Of a stretch of 64,000 bases of DNA, positions 54,430 through 63,725 are shown piece by piece. Under the pieces are notes generated by a model that did not search any database, was not told where the DNA came from, and was given only the letters and a program-made list of their open reading frames with translations. The translations under genes were made by a program, and so were the position numbers. This stretch comes from Zhihengliuella sp. (GTDB lineage Bacteria > Actinomycetota > Actinomycetes > Actinomycetales > Micrococcaceae). Where the stretch lies: contig NZ_JAPSJL010000005.1 in NCBI RefSeq assembly GCF_031178195.1, positions 177,887 through 241,886 on the forward strand, in the 5' to 3' direction. The stretch's first letter is position 1, and the number at the start of each line of letters is the position of its first letter.

Positions 54430-54539
54430 GGTTTCTTCCTTTTGCGATGTGTTTGAGTGGAGCAGCAAGCGTTGCGCCCAGCTCCGGACAGTCCTGACTC
54501 GAGAGCCATTCGCGACCGGCGATGCGCGCGGCGCAGGCC

Positions 54540-54761
54540 TTACTTGTAGCGGTAGACGATGCGGCCGCGGTTCAGGTCGTACGGGCTGAGCTCCACCACC
54601 ACGCGATCCTCGGGGAGGATTCGGATGTAGTGCTGACGCATCTTGCCCGAGATAGTGGCAAGCACGGTGTGACCGTTGGGCAGCTCGACGCGGAACATCG
54701 CGTTCGGCAGCGCCTCGGACACAGTGCCCTCTACCTCGATGACACCTTCTTTCTTGGCCAT
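54540..54761 (-). CDS. infA: Translation initiation factor IF-1
   Basis: A 73-residue OB-fold protein starting [20 protein letters not shown] and ending [12 protein letters not shown] 54761 with GGAGG upstream gives the standard length; an in-frame extension to 54881 is not supported. A TTGACT at 54887-54892 on the minus strand could be a -35 box, but no matching -10 is clear. Confidence 0.97.
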   Translation of the reverse strand: MAKKEGVIEVEGTVSEALPNAMFRVELPNGHTVLATISGKMRQHYIRILPEDRVVVELSPYDLNRGRIVYRYK

Positions 54762-55013
54762 ATCCTCCGCTAACGTTTGTGCCGGTTGCCTGGGCTTCCG
54801 GCGCTGATGTTTACTGGTCGCCCCGCTCCCCAGGCCCGGCGCATCGGGGATGCACCGTTTTGGGCATGGCTCTAGAGACAACCAACAGTCAAGGTTACTC
54901 CGTCACCGCACGAATCTGAAATCGAGGCGACGAGAGCTCGAACACGGGCGTTCCGGGGTCCGCGCGACGACCGACGCCGCCCCCGCCGCCACCGACCGCT
55001 GGGAGACAGCAGC

Positions 55014-55667
55014 ATGAGGCAGCAGAACGAGGAACTCTGGGAGTTCGCACGCACCGAGCGGGCCGCCCTGGCGGATGACCTGGCCGGGCTGTCCGAGGAG
55101 CAGTGGCGCCACCCGACGCTGTGCGGCCAGTGGGACGTCGAGGACGTCGTCGCGCATCTGACGGCCGCGGCGAGCATCGGCCAGTGGGCGTGGATCCGCA
55201 GCATGGTCGCCGCCCGCTTCCGGCCCGACGTGCACAACCAGCGCCGCCTGGAGGAGCAGCGCGGGGCCACACCGGGCGAGACCCTGGAACGCTTCCGGGC
55301 GGTCATCGGGAGCACGACGGCGCCGTCCGGGCACACGCCCGCCTACCTCGGCGAGGTGCTCGTCCACGCGCAGGACATCCGCACGCCGCTGGGCCTCGAC
55401 CACTCCCCCGGCGTCGAGGCGCTCACCCCGGTGGCCGAGTTCTTCACCGCGAACGACTTCACCGTCTCCAGCCGCAAGGCCGCGGCCGGCCTGGAGCTCC
55501 GGGCAGAGGACGGGCCCTTCGCGGCCGGCTCGGGCCCGGCCGTCACCGGTCCGACGCTCGCGCTGGTCATGGCCATGGCGGGCCGGGCGGCCTACCTCGA
55601 GGAGCTCGACGGCCCCGGTGTGCCGACGCTCCGCTCCCGGATCACCGGAACCAGCGCGGCGGGCTGA
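55014..55667 (+). CDS. Mycothiol-dependent maleylpyruvate isomerase-like (TIGR03083) protein
   Basis: A 217-residue DinB-fold protein. The N-terminal LWEFARTERAALADDLAGLS and LCGQWDVEDVVAHLTAAAS carry the His expected for metal binding; GEVLVHAQDIRTPLGL supplies a second His. Family members are proposed mycothiol-dependent enzymes; the substrate is unknown. It reads against the ribosomal genes and sits between infA and map. A GGGAGA upstream can serve as ribosome binding site. Confidence 0.85.
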   Translation: MRQQNEELWEFARTERAALADDLAGLSEEQWRHPTLCGQWDVEDVVAHLTAAASIGQWAWIRSMVAARFRPDVHNQRRLEEQRGATPGETLERFRAVIGSTTAPSGHTPAYLGEVLVHAQDIRTPLGLDHSPGVEALTPVAEFFTANDFTVSSRKAAAGLELRAEDGPFAAGSGPAVTGPTLALVMAMAGRAAYLEELDGPGVPTLRSRITGTSAAG

Positions 55668-55768
55668 TCCGCTCCCCTGCCGCGACCCGACGTCGGTCCC
55701 AAACCGGTCCCGACCCGTCGGTCGCAACCAACCGGCGCGACCAACCGGCGCGACCGGCTGCCGCGGGG

Positions 55769-56602
55769 CTACGGAATGATCGGCGACGGTGTGACGCCGT
55801 ACTTCGCGAGGCGCTCCGCCCCGCCGTCGTGCGCGGTGAGCACCCAGATGCCCGCCGGGGTGACGGCGACGGTGTGCTCCCACTGGGAGGCGCGGCCGCG
55901 GTCGGTGGTGACGATGGTCCAGTCGTCCTCGAGGACGGCGGTCTCGATGCCTCCGCGCACCAGCATGGGCTCGATCGCCAGGCACATGCCCGGCTTGACG
56001 CGCGGTCCGCGGTGCCCGGAGCGGTAGTTCAGCACGTCCGGCGGCATGTGCATCTCGGAGCCGATGCCGTGTCCGACGTAGTCCTCGAGGATCCCGAGCC
56101 GGGAGCCGTCCTGCTCCGAGACGAAGTCGTCGATCGCCTCGCCGATCTCACCGACGAAGCGGGCCTCGGCCAGCGCCGCGATGCCGCGCCACATGGCCTC
56201 CTCCGTGATGTCGGAGAGCCGCTGGTCCTCCGGGTCGGGGGTGCCGACGATGACGGTGCGGGCCGAGTCGGCGTGCCAGCCATCGACGATGCAGCCGCCG
56301 TCGATCTTCAGCACGTCACCGTCCTGGAGCACCCGCTCCCCCGGGATGCCGTGGACGACCTCCTCGTTGACCGAGGCGCAGATGGTCGCCGGGAAGCCGT
56401 GGTAGCCCTTGAAGTTGCTGGTGGCGTTGTGCCTGGTGATGACGGACTCGAACACCTGGTCCAGCTCCGCCGTCGTCTTGCCGACCGCCGCCGCCGCGAC
56501 GGTCGCGTCCAGCGCCTCGGCCAGGATCAGGCCGGCCTCGCGCATCTTGAGGATCTGGGGGTTGGATTTGTACTCGATCTTGGACGAGCGGATGAAGCTC
56601 AT
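55769..56602 (-). CDS. map: Type I methionine aminopeptidase
   Basis: A 277-residue metallopeptidase removing N-terminal Met. It has GFPATICASVNEEVVHGIPG, the metal ligands Asp in KIDGGCIVDGWHADSARTV, His in VGHGIGSEMH and Glu in CLAIEPML and ASQWEHTVAV. ATG 56602 follows GAGAGGAA; the frame is open further upstream only in the shadow of adk. A strong hairpin separates it from adk, so it may have its own promoter. Confidence 0.97.
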   Translation of the reverse strand: MSFIRSSKIEYKSNPQILKMREAGLILAEALDATVAAAAVGKTTAELDQVFESVITRHNATSNFKGYHGFPATICASVNEEVVHGIPGERVLQDGDVLKIDGGCIVDGWHADSARTVIVGTPDPEDQRLSDITEEAMWRGIAALAEARFVGEIGEAIDDFVSEQDGSRLGILEDYVGHGIGSEMHMPPDVLNYRSGHRGPRVKPGMCLAIEPMLVRGGIETAVLEDDWTIVTTDRGRASQWEHTVAVTPAGIWVLTAHDGGAERLAKYGVTPSPIIP

Positions 56603-56638
56603 GGGGTTCCTCTCGGTGGAGCAGGCGGGGACGGCAAA

Positions 56639-56674
56639 GACGGCAGCCCTCGCGGTGGGGCGAGGGCTGCCGTC
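56639..56674 (-). terminator. Hairpin between adk and map
   Basis: Perfect 15-bp stem GACGGCAGCCCTCGC/GCGAGGGCTGCCGTC with a 6-nt loop. It should terminate or attenuate secY-adk transcription before map. Confidence 0.7.
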
Positions 56675-56697
56675 GGTGTCCGTCGGGAGGGTGCCGG

Positions 56698-57273
56698 TCA
56701 GGCGGCGGGCTGTCCGAGGGCGTCGAGCACGCGGGCGGTGACGTCGTCGATCTCGCCGATGCCGTCCACCTCGCGGACGATGCCGCGCTCGCGGTAGCGC
56801 TTCACGACGACCTCGGTCTGCTCGTGGTACAGCGCCAGCCGGTGGCGGATGACGTCCTCGGTGTCGTCGGCGCGGCCCTCGACGGCCGCACGCTTGAGCA
56901 GGCGCTCGACCAGCTCGTCGTCGTCGGCGGTGAGCTGCAGGACGGCGTCGAGCTCCTGGCCGTTCTCGGAGAGGATGCTGTCCAGCTCGTCGACCTGCGG
57001 GGAGGTGCGGGGGTAGCCGTCCAGGAGGAAGCCGTCCTTGACGTCGTCCTGCTGGAGCCGGTCGCGGACCATGTTGTTGGTGACGGAGTCCGGGACGAAG
57101 TCGCCGGCGTCGATGTACTTCTTGGCCTCGAGACCCAGCGGAGTCCCGCCCTTCACGTTGGCGCGGAAGATGTCGCCGGTGGAGATGGCGACGACGCCGA
57201 GGCGCTCGGAGATCCGAACGGCCTGGGTGCCCTTGCCCGAGCCTGGGGGGCCGACAATGAGGAGACGTGTCAT
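56698..57273 (-). CDS. adk: Adenylate kinase
   Basis: A 191-residue kinase interconverting ATP, AMP and ADP. It has LIVGPPGSGKGTQAVRISER, STGDIFRANVKGGTPLG and FLLDGYPRTSPQVDEL. The LID is short and lacks the four-Cys zinc site, as usual in actinobacteria. Its start overlaps the secY stop by 4 nt. Confidence 0.98.
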   Translation of the reverse strand: MTRLLIVGPPGSGKGTQAVRISERLGVVAISTGDIFRANVKGGTPLGLEAKKYIDAGDFVPDSVTNNMVRDRLQQDDVKDGFLLDGYPRTSPQVDELDSILSENGQELDAVLQLTADDDELVERLLKRAAVEGRADDTEDVIRHRLALYHEQTEVVVKRYRERGIVREVDGIGEIDDVTARVLDALGQPAA

Positions 57274-58574
57274 CGCAGGAGTCCTTCGTAGTGTCGCTGC
57301 TGCATCTGAGCATTGATTTGCTTGACGGTCTCAAGACCCACACCGACCATGATGAGGACCGAGATGCCGCCGAATGGGAAGTTCTGGTCGGCGTTGATCA
57401 GCACGAAGGCGATCAACGGGGTCAGCGCGATCACAGCCAGGTACAGGGAGCCCGGGAAGGTGATGCGGCTGAGGACGTACTGCAGGTACTCCGCCGTCGG
57501 GCGGCCGGCACGGATGCCGGGGATGAAGCCGCCGTACTTCTTCATGTTCTCCGCGACCTCGGTGGGGTTGAAGGTGATGGAGACGTAGAAGTAGGTGAAG
57601 CCGATGACCAGGAGGACGTACACGGCCATGTAGAGCGGGCTGGAGCTGCTCATGTAGGTGCTCAGCCACGTGGCCCAGCCGGGCTGCGTGCCGTCCGCGT
57701 CCACGTTGAACTGCACGAGCATGCCCGGCAGTGCCAGGATCGACGACGCGAAGATCACGGGGATCACGCCCGCCATGTTGACCTTGATCGGGATGTACGT
57801 GGACGATCCGCCCACGGTGCGCCGGCCGACCATGCGCTTGGCGTACTGCACCGGGACCCGGCGCTGGGACTGCTCCACGAACACGATGCCCGCGATGACC
57901 AGCAGGCCGATCGCGATCACCATGGTGAAGACGCCCCAGCCCTGCGCGCTGGCGATGGCGCCCATCGAGGACGGGAAGCCGGCCGCGATGGAGACGAAGA
58001 TCAGCATGGACATGCCGTTGCCGATGCCGCGCTCGGTGATCATCTCGCCCATCCACATGATGACGACGGTGCCCGCCGTCAGCGTGAGGATCATCAGGAG
58101 GACGACCAGCAGGTGGTCGTTCGGGACCACCGGGAACTGGCAGCCGGAGAAGAGCAGGCCGCTGCGGGCGAGCGAGACCAGAGTCGTCGCCTGCAGCAGG
58201 CCGAGCGCGATCGTCAGGTAGCGCGTGTACTGGGTGAGCTTCGACTGCCCCGCCGACCCCTCCTTGTGGAGCTCCTCGAAGCGCGGGATCACCACGCGGA
58301 GCAGCTGCACGATGATGGACGCCGTGATGTACGGCATGATGCCCATCGCGAAGATCGAGACCTGCAGGAGTGCGCCACCGCTGAAGAGGTTGACGAACTC
58401 GTAGACGCCGCCCGTGGTGTTGCCCAGGGCGAGACAGCGCTGGACGTTTCCGTAGTCCACGCCGGGGGTCGGGATGAAGACACCGAGGCGGTAGATCGCG
58501 ATGATCCCAAGCGTGAACAACAACTTGCGTCGCAAGTCAGGCGTCCGGAAGATCCGGGCAATGGCGCTGAACAA
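57270..58574 (-). CDS. secY: Preprotein translocase subunit SecY
   Basis: A 434-residue channel with ten membrane helices. It opens SAIARIFRTPDLRRKLLFTL and has TPGVDYGNVQRC, GIMPYITASIIVQLL and the cytosolic loops with RVPVQYAKRMVG. It forms SecYEG for protein export. It follows AGGAGG. It is uncoupled from rplO by a long terminator and has its own TAGACT box. Confidence 0.98.
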   Translation of the reverse strand: MFSAIARIFRTPDLRRKLLFTLGIIAIYRLGVFIPTPGVDYGNVQRCLALGNTTGGVYEFVNLFSGGALLQVSIFAMGIMPYITASIIVQLLRVVIPRFEELHKEGSAGQSKLTQYTRYLTIALGLLQATTLVSLARSGLLFSGCQFPVVPNDHLLVVLLMILTLTAGTVVIMWMGEMITERGIGNGMSMLIFVSIAAGFPSSMGAIASAQGWGVFTMVIAIGLLVIAGIVFVEQSQRRVPVQYAKRMVGRRTVGGSSTYIPIKVNMAGVIPVIFASSILALPGMLVQFNVDADGTQPGWATWLSTYMSSSSPLYMAVYVLLVIGFTYFYVSITFNPTEVAENMKKYGGFIPGIRAGRPTAEYLQYVLSRITFPGSLYLAVIALTPLIAFVLINADQNFPFGGISVLIMVGVGLETVKQINAQMQQRHYEGLLR

Positions 58575-58623
58575 GCGTCCTCCTGAGAACTGTGGGGGCC
58601 TACTAGGGCGGAATGCCCGTTGA

Positions 58624-58629
58624 AGTCTA
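58624..58629 (-). promoter_or_regulatory. Candidate -10 box for the secY-adk operon
   Basis: TAGACT on the minus strand, 49 nt before the secY start and just after the rplO terminator. A weak TGAGCG lies about 18 nt upstream. Confidence 0.5.
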
Positions 58630-58693
58630 CCGGCAATCGTGACGCGGCGCTCACATAAGACCTGACCGAAAGTGAAACGTCGGTTAAAGAGGA

Positions 58694-58736
58694 GAGCCCC
58701 CGGCCGGCGCAGAGTTGCTGCGCCGGCCGGGGGCTC
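58694..58736 (-). terminator. rplO (spc operon) terminator
   Basis: Perfect 19-bp stem (GAGCCCCCGGCCGGCGCAG and its complement), loop of 5 nt, followed on the minus strand by TCCTCTTT. Confidence 0.88.
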
Positions 58737-58754
58737 CCCAGCCGTGGGGCGAGC

Positions 58755-59210
58755 TTAGAGCTCGGTCACGGAGCCGCCTGCGGCGGCGATCTTCTCTGCG
58801 GCGGACTTCGAGAAGGCGTTGGCCTTCACGTCCACCTTGACGGTGATGTCGCCGGTGCCCAGGACCTTGACGGGCTGGTTCTTGCGGACCGCGCCCTTCT
58901 CGACCAGGGACTCGACCGTGACCTCGCCGCCCTCGGGGAAGAGCTCGTTCAGCTTGTCGAGGTTCACGACCTGGAACTCGACGCGGAACGGGTTCTTGAA
59001 CCCGCGGAGCTTCGGCAGGCGCATGTGCAGCGGCAGCTGCCCGCCCGCGAAGCCGGCCTTGACCTGGTAACGAGCCTTGGTGCCCTTGGTACCGCGGCCT
59101 GCAGTCTTGCCCTTGGATGCCTCACCGCGACCCACACGGGTCTTCGCGGTCTTGGAACCCTCGGCGGGACGCAGGTGGTGGACCTTGAGAGCCGATTCGT
59201 TCTTAGCCAT
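58755..59210 (-). CDS. rplO: 50S ribosomal protein L15
   Basis: A 151-residue L15 with [40 protein letters not shown] and [13 protein letters not shown]. Last gene of the rplN-rplO operon; it lies 2 nt after rpmD. Confidence 0.98.
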   Translation of the reverse strand: MAKNESALKVHHLRPAEGSKTAKTRVGRGEASKGKTAGRGTKGTKARYQVKAGFAGGQLPLHMRLPKLRGFKNPFRVEFQVVNLDKLNELFPEGGEVTVESLVEKGAVRKNQPVKVLGTGDITVKVDVKANAFSKSAAEKIAAAGGSVTEL

Positions 59211-59212
59211 GA

Positions 59213-59419
59213 TTACTTCGCCTCCTCAACCTGAACGAGGTGCCGAACCGTGTTGATCATGCCCACGGTCACGGCGTCGGCGTCACGGACCACGGTGTGG
59301 CCGATGCGCTTGAGACCGAGCGAACGCAGGGTATCGCGCTGGTTCTGCTTGCCACCAATGGTGGACTTGGTCTGGGTGATGGCCAGCTTGGTGTCGCTGG
59401 GGACCAGGTTCTTCGCCAT
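59213..59419 (-). CDS. rpmD: 50S ribosomal protein L30
   Basis: A 68-residue L30 with [20 protein letters not shown] and [20 protein letters not shown]. Tightly packed between rpsE and rplO. Confidence 0.98.
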   Translation of the reverse strand: MAKNLVPSDTKLAITQTKSTIGGKQNQRDTLRSLGLKRIGHTVVRDADAVTVGMINTVRHLVQVEEAK

Positions 59420-59422
59420 GGG

Positions 59423-60133
59423 CTAGGCACCTGCCTTCTGATCATTGAGGGTGCGCAGCATCGCTGCCGGCGCGACCTCGTCCAGCGCCAGTCCACGGCG
59501 AGCGGCCACAGCGGCCGGCTCTTCGAGGCCCTTCAGAGCAGCGATGGCGCCGTGCACCATGTTGATCTGGTTGGCCGAGCCCATGGACTTGGACAGGACA
59601 TCGTGGATACCGGCGCACTCGAGCACGGCGCGGATCGGGCCACCGGCGATAACGCCGGTACCCGGTGCGGCCGGGCGGAGCAGGACGACGCCGGCAGCGG
59701 CCTCGCCCGTCACCAGGTGCGGGATGGTGGTGCCGACGCGCGGGACGCGGAAGAAGTTCTTCTTCGCCTCCTCGACGCCCTTGGCGATGGCCGCGGGAAC
59801 TTCCTTGGCCTTGCCGTAGCCGACGCCGACCAGGCCGTTGCCGTCTCCGACCACCACGAGGGCGGTGAAGCTGAAGCGACGGCCGCCCTTGACGACCTTG
59901 GAGACGCGGTTGATGGTCACAACGCGCTCGAGGAACTTGTCCTTGTCGTCGTTGCGGCTGTCGCGCGAGTCGCGGCCACCACGGCCACGACCCTCGCCCC
60001 GGCCACGGCCTTCGCCACGGCCGCGACCCTCGCCACGACGGCCACCGGTGTTCTCGGCCTGACCGGTCGCCTGGGCGGTCTGCTCAGTAGCTTCAGACAC
60101 CTGGGTTTCCTTCTCGTTAGTTGCTTCGCTCAC
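59423..60133 (-). CDS. rpsE: 30S ribosomal protein S5 with Arg-Gly-Glu repeat extension
   Basis: A 236-residue S5. The conserved body begins at about residue 66 ([20 protein letters not shown]) and includes [20 protein letters not shown]. The first 65 residues are an extension: an acidic Gln/Glu/Thr stretch, then three copies of RGEGRG, then [13 protein letters not shown]. The repeat is encoded by 18-nt near-identical units at about 59980-60035. GTG start overlaps rplR by 4 nt. Confidence 0.97.
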   Translation of the reverse strand: MSEATNEKETQVSEATEQTAQATGQAENTGGRRGEGRGRGEGRGRGEGRGRGGRDSRDSRNDDKDKFLERVVTINRVSKVVKGGRRFSFTALVVVGDGNGLVGVGYGKAKEVPAAIAKGVEEAKKNFFRVPRVGTTIPHLVTGEAAAGVVLLRPAAPGTGVIAGGPIRAVLECAGIHDVLSKSMGSANQINMVHGAIAALKGLEEPAAVAARRGLALDEVAPAAMLRTLNDQKAGA

Positions 60134-60501
60134 AGTGCCAGCCCACCTTCGCGTGCGCCGTCGGCAACCGCGGCCACACGGCCGTGGTACTTGTTGCCGC
60201 CGCGGTCGAAGACGACCTCCTCGATGCCGGCAGCCTTGGCGCGCTCGGCGACCAGTTCGCCGACGCGCTTGGCCTTGGCGGTCTTGTCGCCGTCGAACGC
60301 GCGCAGGTCGGCTTCCATGGTGGAAGCGGAGGCCACGGTCACGCTGCGGCTGTCGTCCACGATCTGGACGAACATGTGACGCGTGGACCGGGTGACGACC
60401 AGGCGCGGACGCGCGGTCGTGCCGGCCAGCTTCTTGCGCAGGCGCAGGTGGCGGCGGCCGCGAGCGGCAGCCTTGCTCTTACCCTTGATACCGATAGCCA
60501 T
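60130..60501 (-). CDS. rplR: 50S ribosomal protein L18
   Basis: A 123-residue L18, which binds 5S rRNA, with [20 protein letters not shown] and [20 protein letters not shown]. It lies 2 nt after rplF and overlaps rpsE by 4 nt. Confidence 0.98.
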   Translation of the reverse strand: MAIGIKGKSKAAARGRRHLRLRKKLAGTTARPRLVVTRSTRHMFVQIVDDSRSVTVASASTMEADLRAFDGDKTAKAKRVGELVAERAKAAGIEEVVFDRGGNKYHGRVAAVADGAREGGLAL

Positions 60502-60503
60502 AT

Positions 60504-61040
60504 CTACTTACCAGCCTTTCCGACCTTGCGGCGGATCTGTTCGCCTTCGTAGCGGACGCCCTTGCCCTTGTAGGGGTCGGGGCGACGCAGCTTGCGAATG
60601 TTGGCGGCGACCTCACCGACGCGCTGCTTGCTGATGCCGGAAACGACGACCTTGTTGGCACCCTCGGCGGCGAGCGTGATGCCCTCCGGCGCGGTGACGG
60701 TGATCGGGTGCGAGTAGCCGAGGGCGAACTCGAGGTCCTGGCCCTTCGCCAGCACGCGGTAACCGGTGCCGTGGATTTCCAGCTTCTTGGTGTAACCCTC
60801 GGTGACGCCCTGGATCATGTTGGCGATCAGCGTGCGGCTCAGGCCGTGCAGCGAGCGGGCCTCACGGGACTCGTCGGGACGGGACACCGTGATGATGTTG
60901 TCCTCGATCGAGACCGTGATGGGGTTAGCGATGGTCTGGGACAGTTCGCCCTTGGAACCGCGGACCTTCACGACGTTGCCGTCGATCGTGACCTCGACGC
61001 CGGACGGAACGGTGATTGGACGTACTCCAATACGGGACAT
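60504..61040 (-). CDS. rplF: 50S ribosomal protein L6
   Basis: A 178-residue L6 with [40 protein letters not shown] and [16 protein letters not shown]. It lies 20 nt after rpsH. Confidence 0.98.
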   Translation of the reverse strand: MSRIGVRPITVPSGVEVTIDGNVVKVRGSKGELSQTIANPITVSIEDNIITVSRPDESREARSLHGLSRTLIANMIQGVTEGYTKKLEIHGTGYRVLAKGQDLEFALGYSHPITVTAPEGITLAAEGANKVVVSGISKQRVGEVAANIRKLRRPDPYKGKGVRYEGEQIRRKVGKAGK

Positions 61041-61060
61041 TTGTCTGTTCTCCCTTCCCG

Positions 61061-61459
61061 TTACCAGACGTAGGCGAGGACTTCCCCACCCACACCCTTC
61101 TTGGCTGCCTGGCGGTCCGTCAGCAGACCGGAGGACGTGGACAGGATGGCGATGCCGAGGCCGCCCAGCACGTGCGGGAGGTTCGTGGACTTCGCGTACA
61201 CGCGAAGGCCCGGCTTCGAGATACGGCGGATGCCGGCGATCGAACGCTCGCGGCTGGGGCCGAACTTCAGGGTGATGGTCAGCTTCTTGCCGACCTCTGC
61301 TGCCTCTTCGGCGTAGTCGGCGATGTAGCCCTCGCGCTTGAGGATCTCCGCGACGCGCACCTTCAGCTTCGACGACGGCATGGACACCGAGTCGTGGAAA
61401 GCCGAGTTGGCGTTGCGCAGACGAGTCAGCATATCTGCGACAGGATCTGTCATAGTCAT
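61061..61459 (-). CDS. rpsH: 30S ribosomal protein S8
   Basis: A 132-residue S8 with [20 protein letters not shown] and [20 protein letters not shown]. Only 62 nt separate it from rplE, so the rpsN/rpsZ (S14) gene often found here is absent. Confidence 0.98.
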   Translation of the reverse strand: MTMTDPVADMLTRLRNANSAFHDSVSMPSSKLKVRVAEILKREGYIADYAEEAAEVGKKLTITLKFGPSRERSIAGIRRISKPGLRVYAKSTNLPHVLGGLGIAILSTSSGLLTDRQAAKKGVGGEVLAYVW

Positions 61460-61521
61460 GTGGGCTTCAGCCCTTCCTCGTTGCGGTTTCCGCGGTCAAT
61501 GCGGACCTGCAACGTAGTTGT

Positions 61522-62085
61522 CTAGTTTTCGGTCTTGAACGGGAAGCCCAGCGCCTTGAGCAGCGCGCGGCCTTCTTCGTCCGTCTTGGCGGTGGTCACC
61601 ACAGTGATGTCCATGCCGCGGACCCGGTCGATGCGGTCCTGGTCGATCTCGTGGAACATCGACTGCTCCGTCAGACCGAAGGTGTAGTTCCCGTTGCCGT
61701 CGAACTGCTTGCCGTTGAGGCCGCGGAAGTCGCGGATACGCGGCAGCGCCAGGGTGACCAGGCGGTCGACGAACTCCCACATGCGATCGTTGCGCAGCGT
61801 GGTGTGCGTACCGATCGGCATGCCCTCGCGCAGCTTGAACTGGGCGATGGACTTGCGGGCCCGGGTGACGACCGGCTTCTGACCGGTGATCTGGGTGAGG
61901 TCGCGGACAGCGCCCTCGATGAGCTTCGAGTCCTTGGCGGCCTCGCCGACACCCATGTTCACGACAACCTTGGTCAGGGTCGGGACCTGCATGACGTTGG
62001 CGTACTTGAACTCCGCCTGGAGAGCGTCGCGGACCTCGCCGAGGTACTTGCCCCGGAGTCGCGGCTGAATCTTCACATCAGTCAT
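61522..62085 (-). CDS. rplE: 50S ribosomal protein L5
   Basis: A 187-residue L5, a 5S rRNA-binding protein, with [20 protein letters not shown] and [16 protein letters not shown]. It abuts rplX. Confidence 0.98.
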   Translation of the reverse strand: MTDVKIQPRLRGKYLGEVRDALQAEFKYANVMQVPTLTKVVVNMGVGEAAKDSKLIEGAVRDLTQITGQKPVVTRARKSIAQFKLREGMPIGTHTTLRNDRMWEFVDRLVTLALPRIRDFRGLNGKQFDGNGNYTFGLTEQSMFHEIDQDRIDRVRGMDITVVTTAKTDEEGRALLKALGFPFKTEN

Positions 62086-62447
62086 TACAGAGCCTTTCCG
62101 GAAGCCTTGGCGTAGCGAACGCGCACGGTCTTCTTCACGCCATCCTTCTCGACGGTCTCCTCGCGGAAACCAACGCGAGTCGGCTTCTTCGACTCCGGGT
62201 CGACGACCGCAAGGTTGGAGATGTGGATCGGCGCCTCGACGACCTCGATGCCGCCGGTGGCGCCACCCGATGCGTTCTGGCCGGCCTTGACGTGCTTGGT
62301 CACACGGTTGATGCCTTCGACGATGGCGCGGTTGGTCTCCGGGAAGACCTTCAGCACCTTGCCCTGCTTGCCACGGTCTCCGCCGCGGTCCTGCTTGGCG
62401 CCGTTGAGGACCTGAACCAGGTCGCCCTTCTTGATCTTTGCACCCAT
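62085..62447 (-). CDS. rplX: 50S ribosomal protein L24
   Basis: A 120-residue L24 with the KOW motif [20 protein letters not shown] and [15 protein letters not shown]. It lies 2 nt after rplN. Confidence 0.98.
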   Translation of the reverse strand: MGAKIKKGDLVQVLNGAKQDRGGDRGKQGKVLKVFPETNRAIVEGINRVTKHVKAGQNASGGATGGIEVVEAPIHISNLAVVDPESKKPTRVGFREETVEKDGVKKTVRVRYAKASGKAL

Positions 62448-62449
62448 GG

Positions 62450-62818
62450 TTACAGCACCTCCGGAGCCAGGGAAACGATCTTCATGAACTTCTTGTCGCG
62501 AAGCTCGCGTCCGACCGGGCCGAAGATACGGGTACCGCGCGGCTCGCCGTCGTTCTTCAGAATGACGGCCGCGTTCTCGTCGAACTTGATGTAGGAGCCG
62601 TCCGCACGGCGGCGCTCCTTCTTGGTACGAACGATGACGGCCTTGACGACGTCACCCTTCTTGACGTTGCCGCCAGGGATTGCATCCTTGACGGTGGCGA
62701 CAATCGTGTCGCCGATTCCTGCGTAGCGACGGCCAGAGCCACCGAGAACACGGATGGTCAAGATTTCCTTGGCACCAGTGTTGTCGGCAACCTTGAGTCG
62801 CGACTCCTGCTGAATCAC
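62450..62818 (-). CDS. rplN: 50S ribosomal protein L14
   Basis: A 122-residue L14 starting [20 protein letters not shown], with [20 protein letters not shown]. The start is GTG at 62818; the longer open frame upstream lies in the structured leader and is not supported. First gene of the spc-type operon. Confidence 0.97.
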   Translation of the reverse strand: MIQQESRLKVADNTGAKEILTIRVLGGSGRRYAGIGDTIVATVKDAIPGGNVKKGDVVKAVIVRTKKERRRADGSYIKFDENAAVILKNDGEPRGTRIFGPVGRELRDKKFMKIVSLAPEVL

Positions 62819-63052
62819 TATCTGCTCCTGTCGTCTCGCTGGTTCTCGCTGGGAGCCTTGCGGAACGGATATGTACCGCCCGCGACTGGCGCTTACCCCT
62901 GCTTCGAAACAGCGCGGCGAACGTGAGTCAGCTGCATGAGTGAAGCAGGGCCGAGGCGAAGATCGCGGGGCCATGCCGTGGCGGCCGTTGCCGGCTCCTG
63001 CCACGAGTGTCCGGTGCCGGGGTGGATAGTCCCGACACACAGAGCGCACAGA
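62819..63052 (-). promoter_or_regulatory. Structured leader of rplN
   Basis: A gene-free leader of about 230 nt. A 9-bp stem CCCTGCTTC/GAAGCAGGG (62942-62950 with 62897-62905) encloses a small CAGC/GCTG helix (62931-62934 with 62910-62913). It could be a ribosomal-protein autoregulatory site; no known leader motif is recognised. Confidence 0.4.
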
Positions 63053-63058
63053 TCTCCC

Positions 63059-63088
63059 AGTCTAGGCCATGTTGGCGCGTCGCGCCAA
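63059..63088 (-). promoter_or_regulatory. rplN operon promoter
   Basis: -35 TTGGCG (63083-63088) and -10 TAGACT (63059-63064), separated by 18 nt. The -35 lies inside a palindrome TTGGCGCG-N-CGCGCCAA (63072-63088). Confidence 0.6.
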
Positions 63089-63113
63089 TCCCGTGATATA
63101 GGCACCGGGTACG

Positions 63114-63157
63114 ACGACGGCGGCCCCCGCCTCGAGTGAGGTGGGGGCCGCCGTCGT
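63114..63157 (-). terminator. rpsQ (S10 operon) terminator
   Basis: A 20-bp stem with one G-T pair (arms 63114-63133 and 63138-63157, loop GAGT), 26 nt after the rpsQ stop. It separates the S10-type and spc-type operons. Confidence 0.85.
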
Positions 63158-63183
63158 CTGCGTTTCGTCGGTCGACGAGAGGG

Positions 63184-63474
63184 CTACTTGGCCTTCTCGA
63201 CGATCTCGACGAGGCGCCAGCGCTTGTCCGCGGACAGCGGACGGGTCTCGGCGATGACCACCAGGTCGCCGATGCCGGCGCTCTGGTTCTCGTCGTGGGC
63301 CTTGACCTTCTTGTTGCGACGCATGACCTTGCCGTAGAGGGAGTGCTTCACGCGATCCTCCACGTCCACGACGATGGTCTTCTGCATCTTGTCGGAAACC
63401 ACGTACCCGCGAAGGGTCTTGCGGTAACCGCGGGCCTCTGCCTGCTCAGCCACTGCGTTCTCCTTCTCGCTCAT
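63184..63474 (-). CDS. rpsQ: 30S ribosomal protein S17
   Basis: A 96-residue S17 with [20 protein letters not shown] and [20 protein letters not shown]. Its start abuts the rpmC stop. Last gene before the S10 operon terminator. Confidence 0.98.
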   Translation of the reverse strand: MSEKENAVAEQAEARGYRKTLRGYVVSDKMQKTIVVDVEDRVKHSLYGKVMRRNKKVKAHDENQSAGIGDLVVIAETRPLSADKRWRLVEIVEKAK

Positions 63475-63725
63475 TACTTGGCGTCCTCTGCGGGTGCGGC
63501 CTGACGGATGCCCAGCTCGCGCTCGCGCAGCACCGTGTAGATGCGGGCGATGTCGCGCTTGACAGTCTTCAGGCGGCCGTGGTTCTCCAGCTGGCCGGTG
63601 GCGGACTGGAACCGGAGGTTGAACAGCTCCTCCTTGGCCTTCTTCAGCTCCTCGACGAGGGCTGCGTCGTCGAGACCATTCAACTTCTCGACAGCAAGGT
63701 CCTTAGAACCGATTGCCATTCTCAT
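63474..63725 (-). CDS. rpmC: 50S ribosomal protein L29
   Basis: An 83-residue L29 with [20 protein letters not shown] and [19 protein letters not shown]. It overlaps rplP by 4 nt. Confidence 0.97.
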   Translation of the reverse strand: MRMAIGSKDLAVEKLNGLDDAALVEELKKAKEELFNLRFQSATGQLENHGRLKTVKRDIARIYTVLRERELGIRQAAPAEDAK

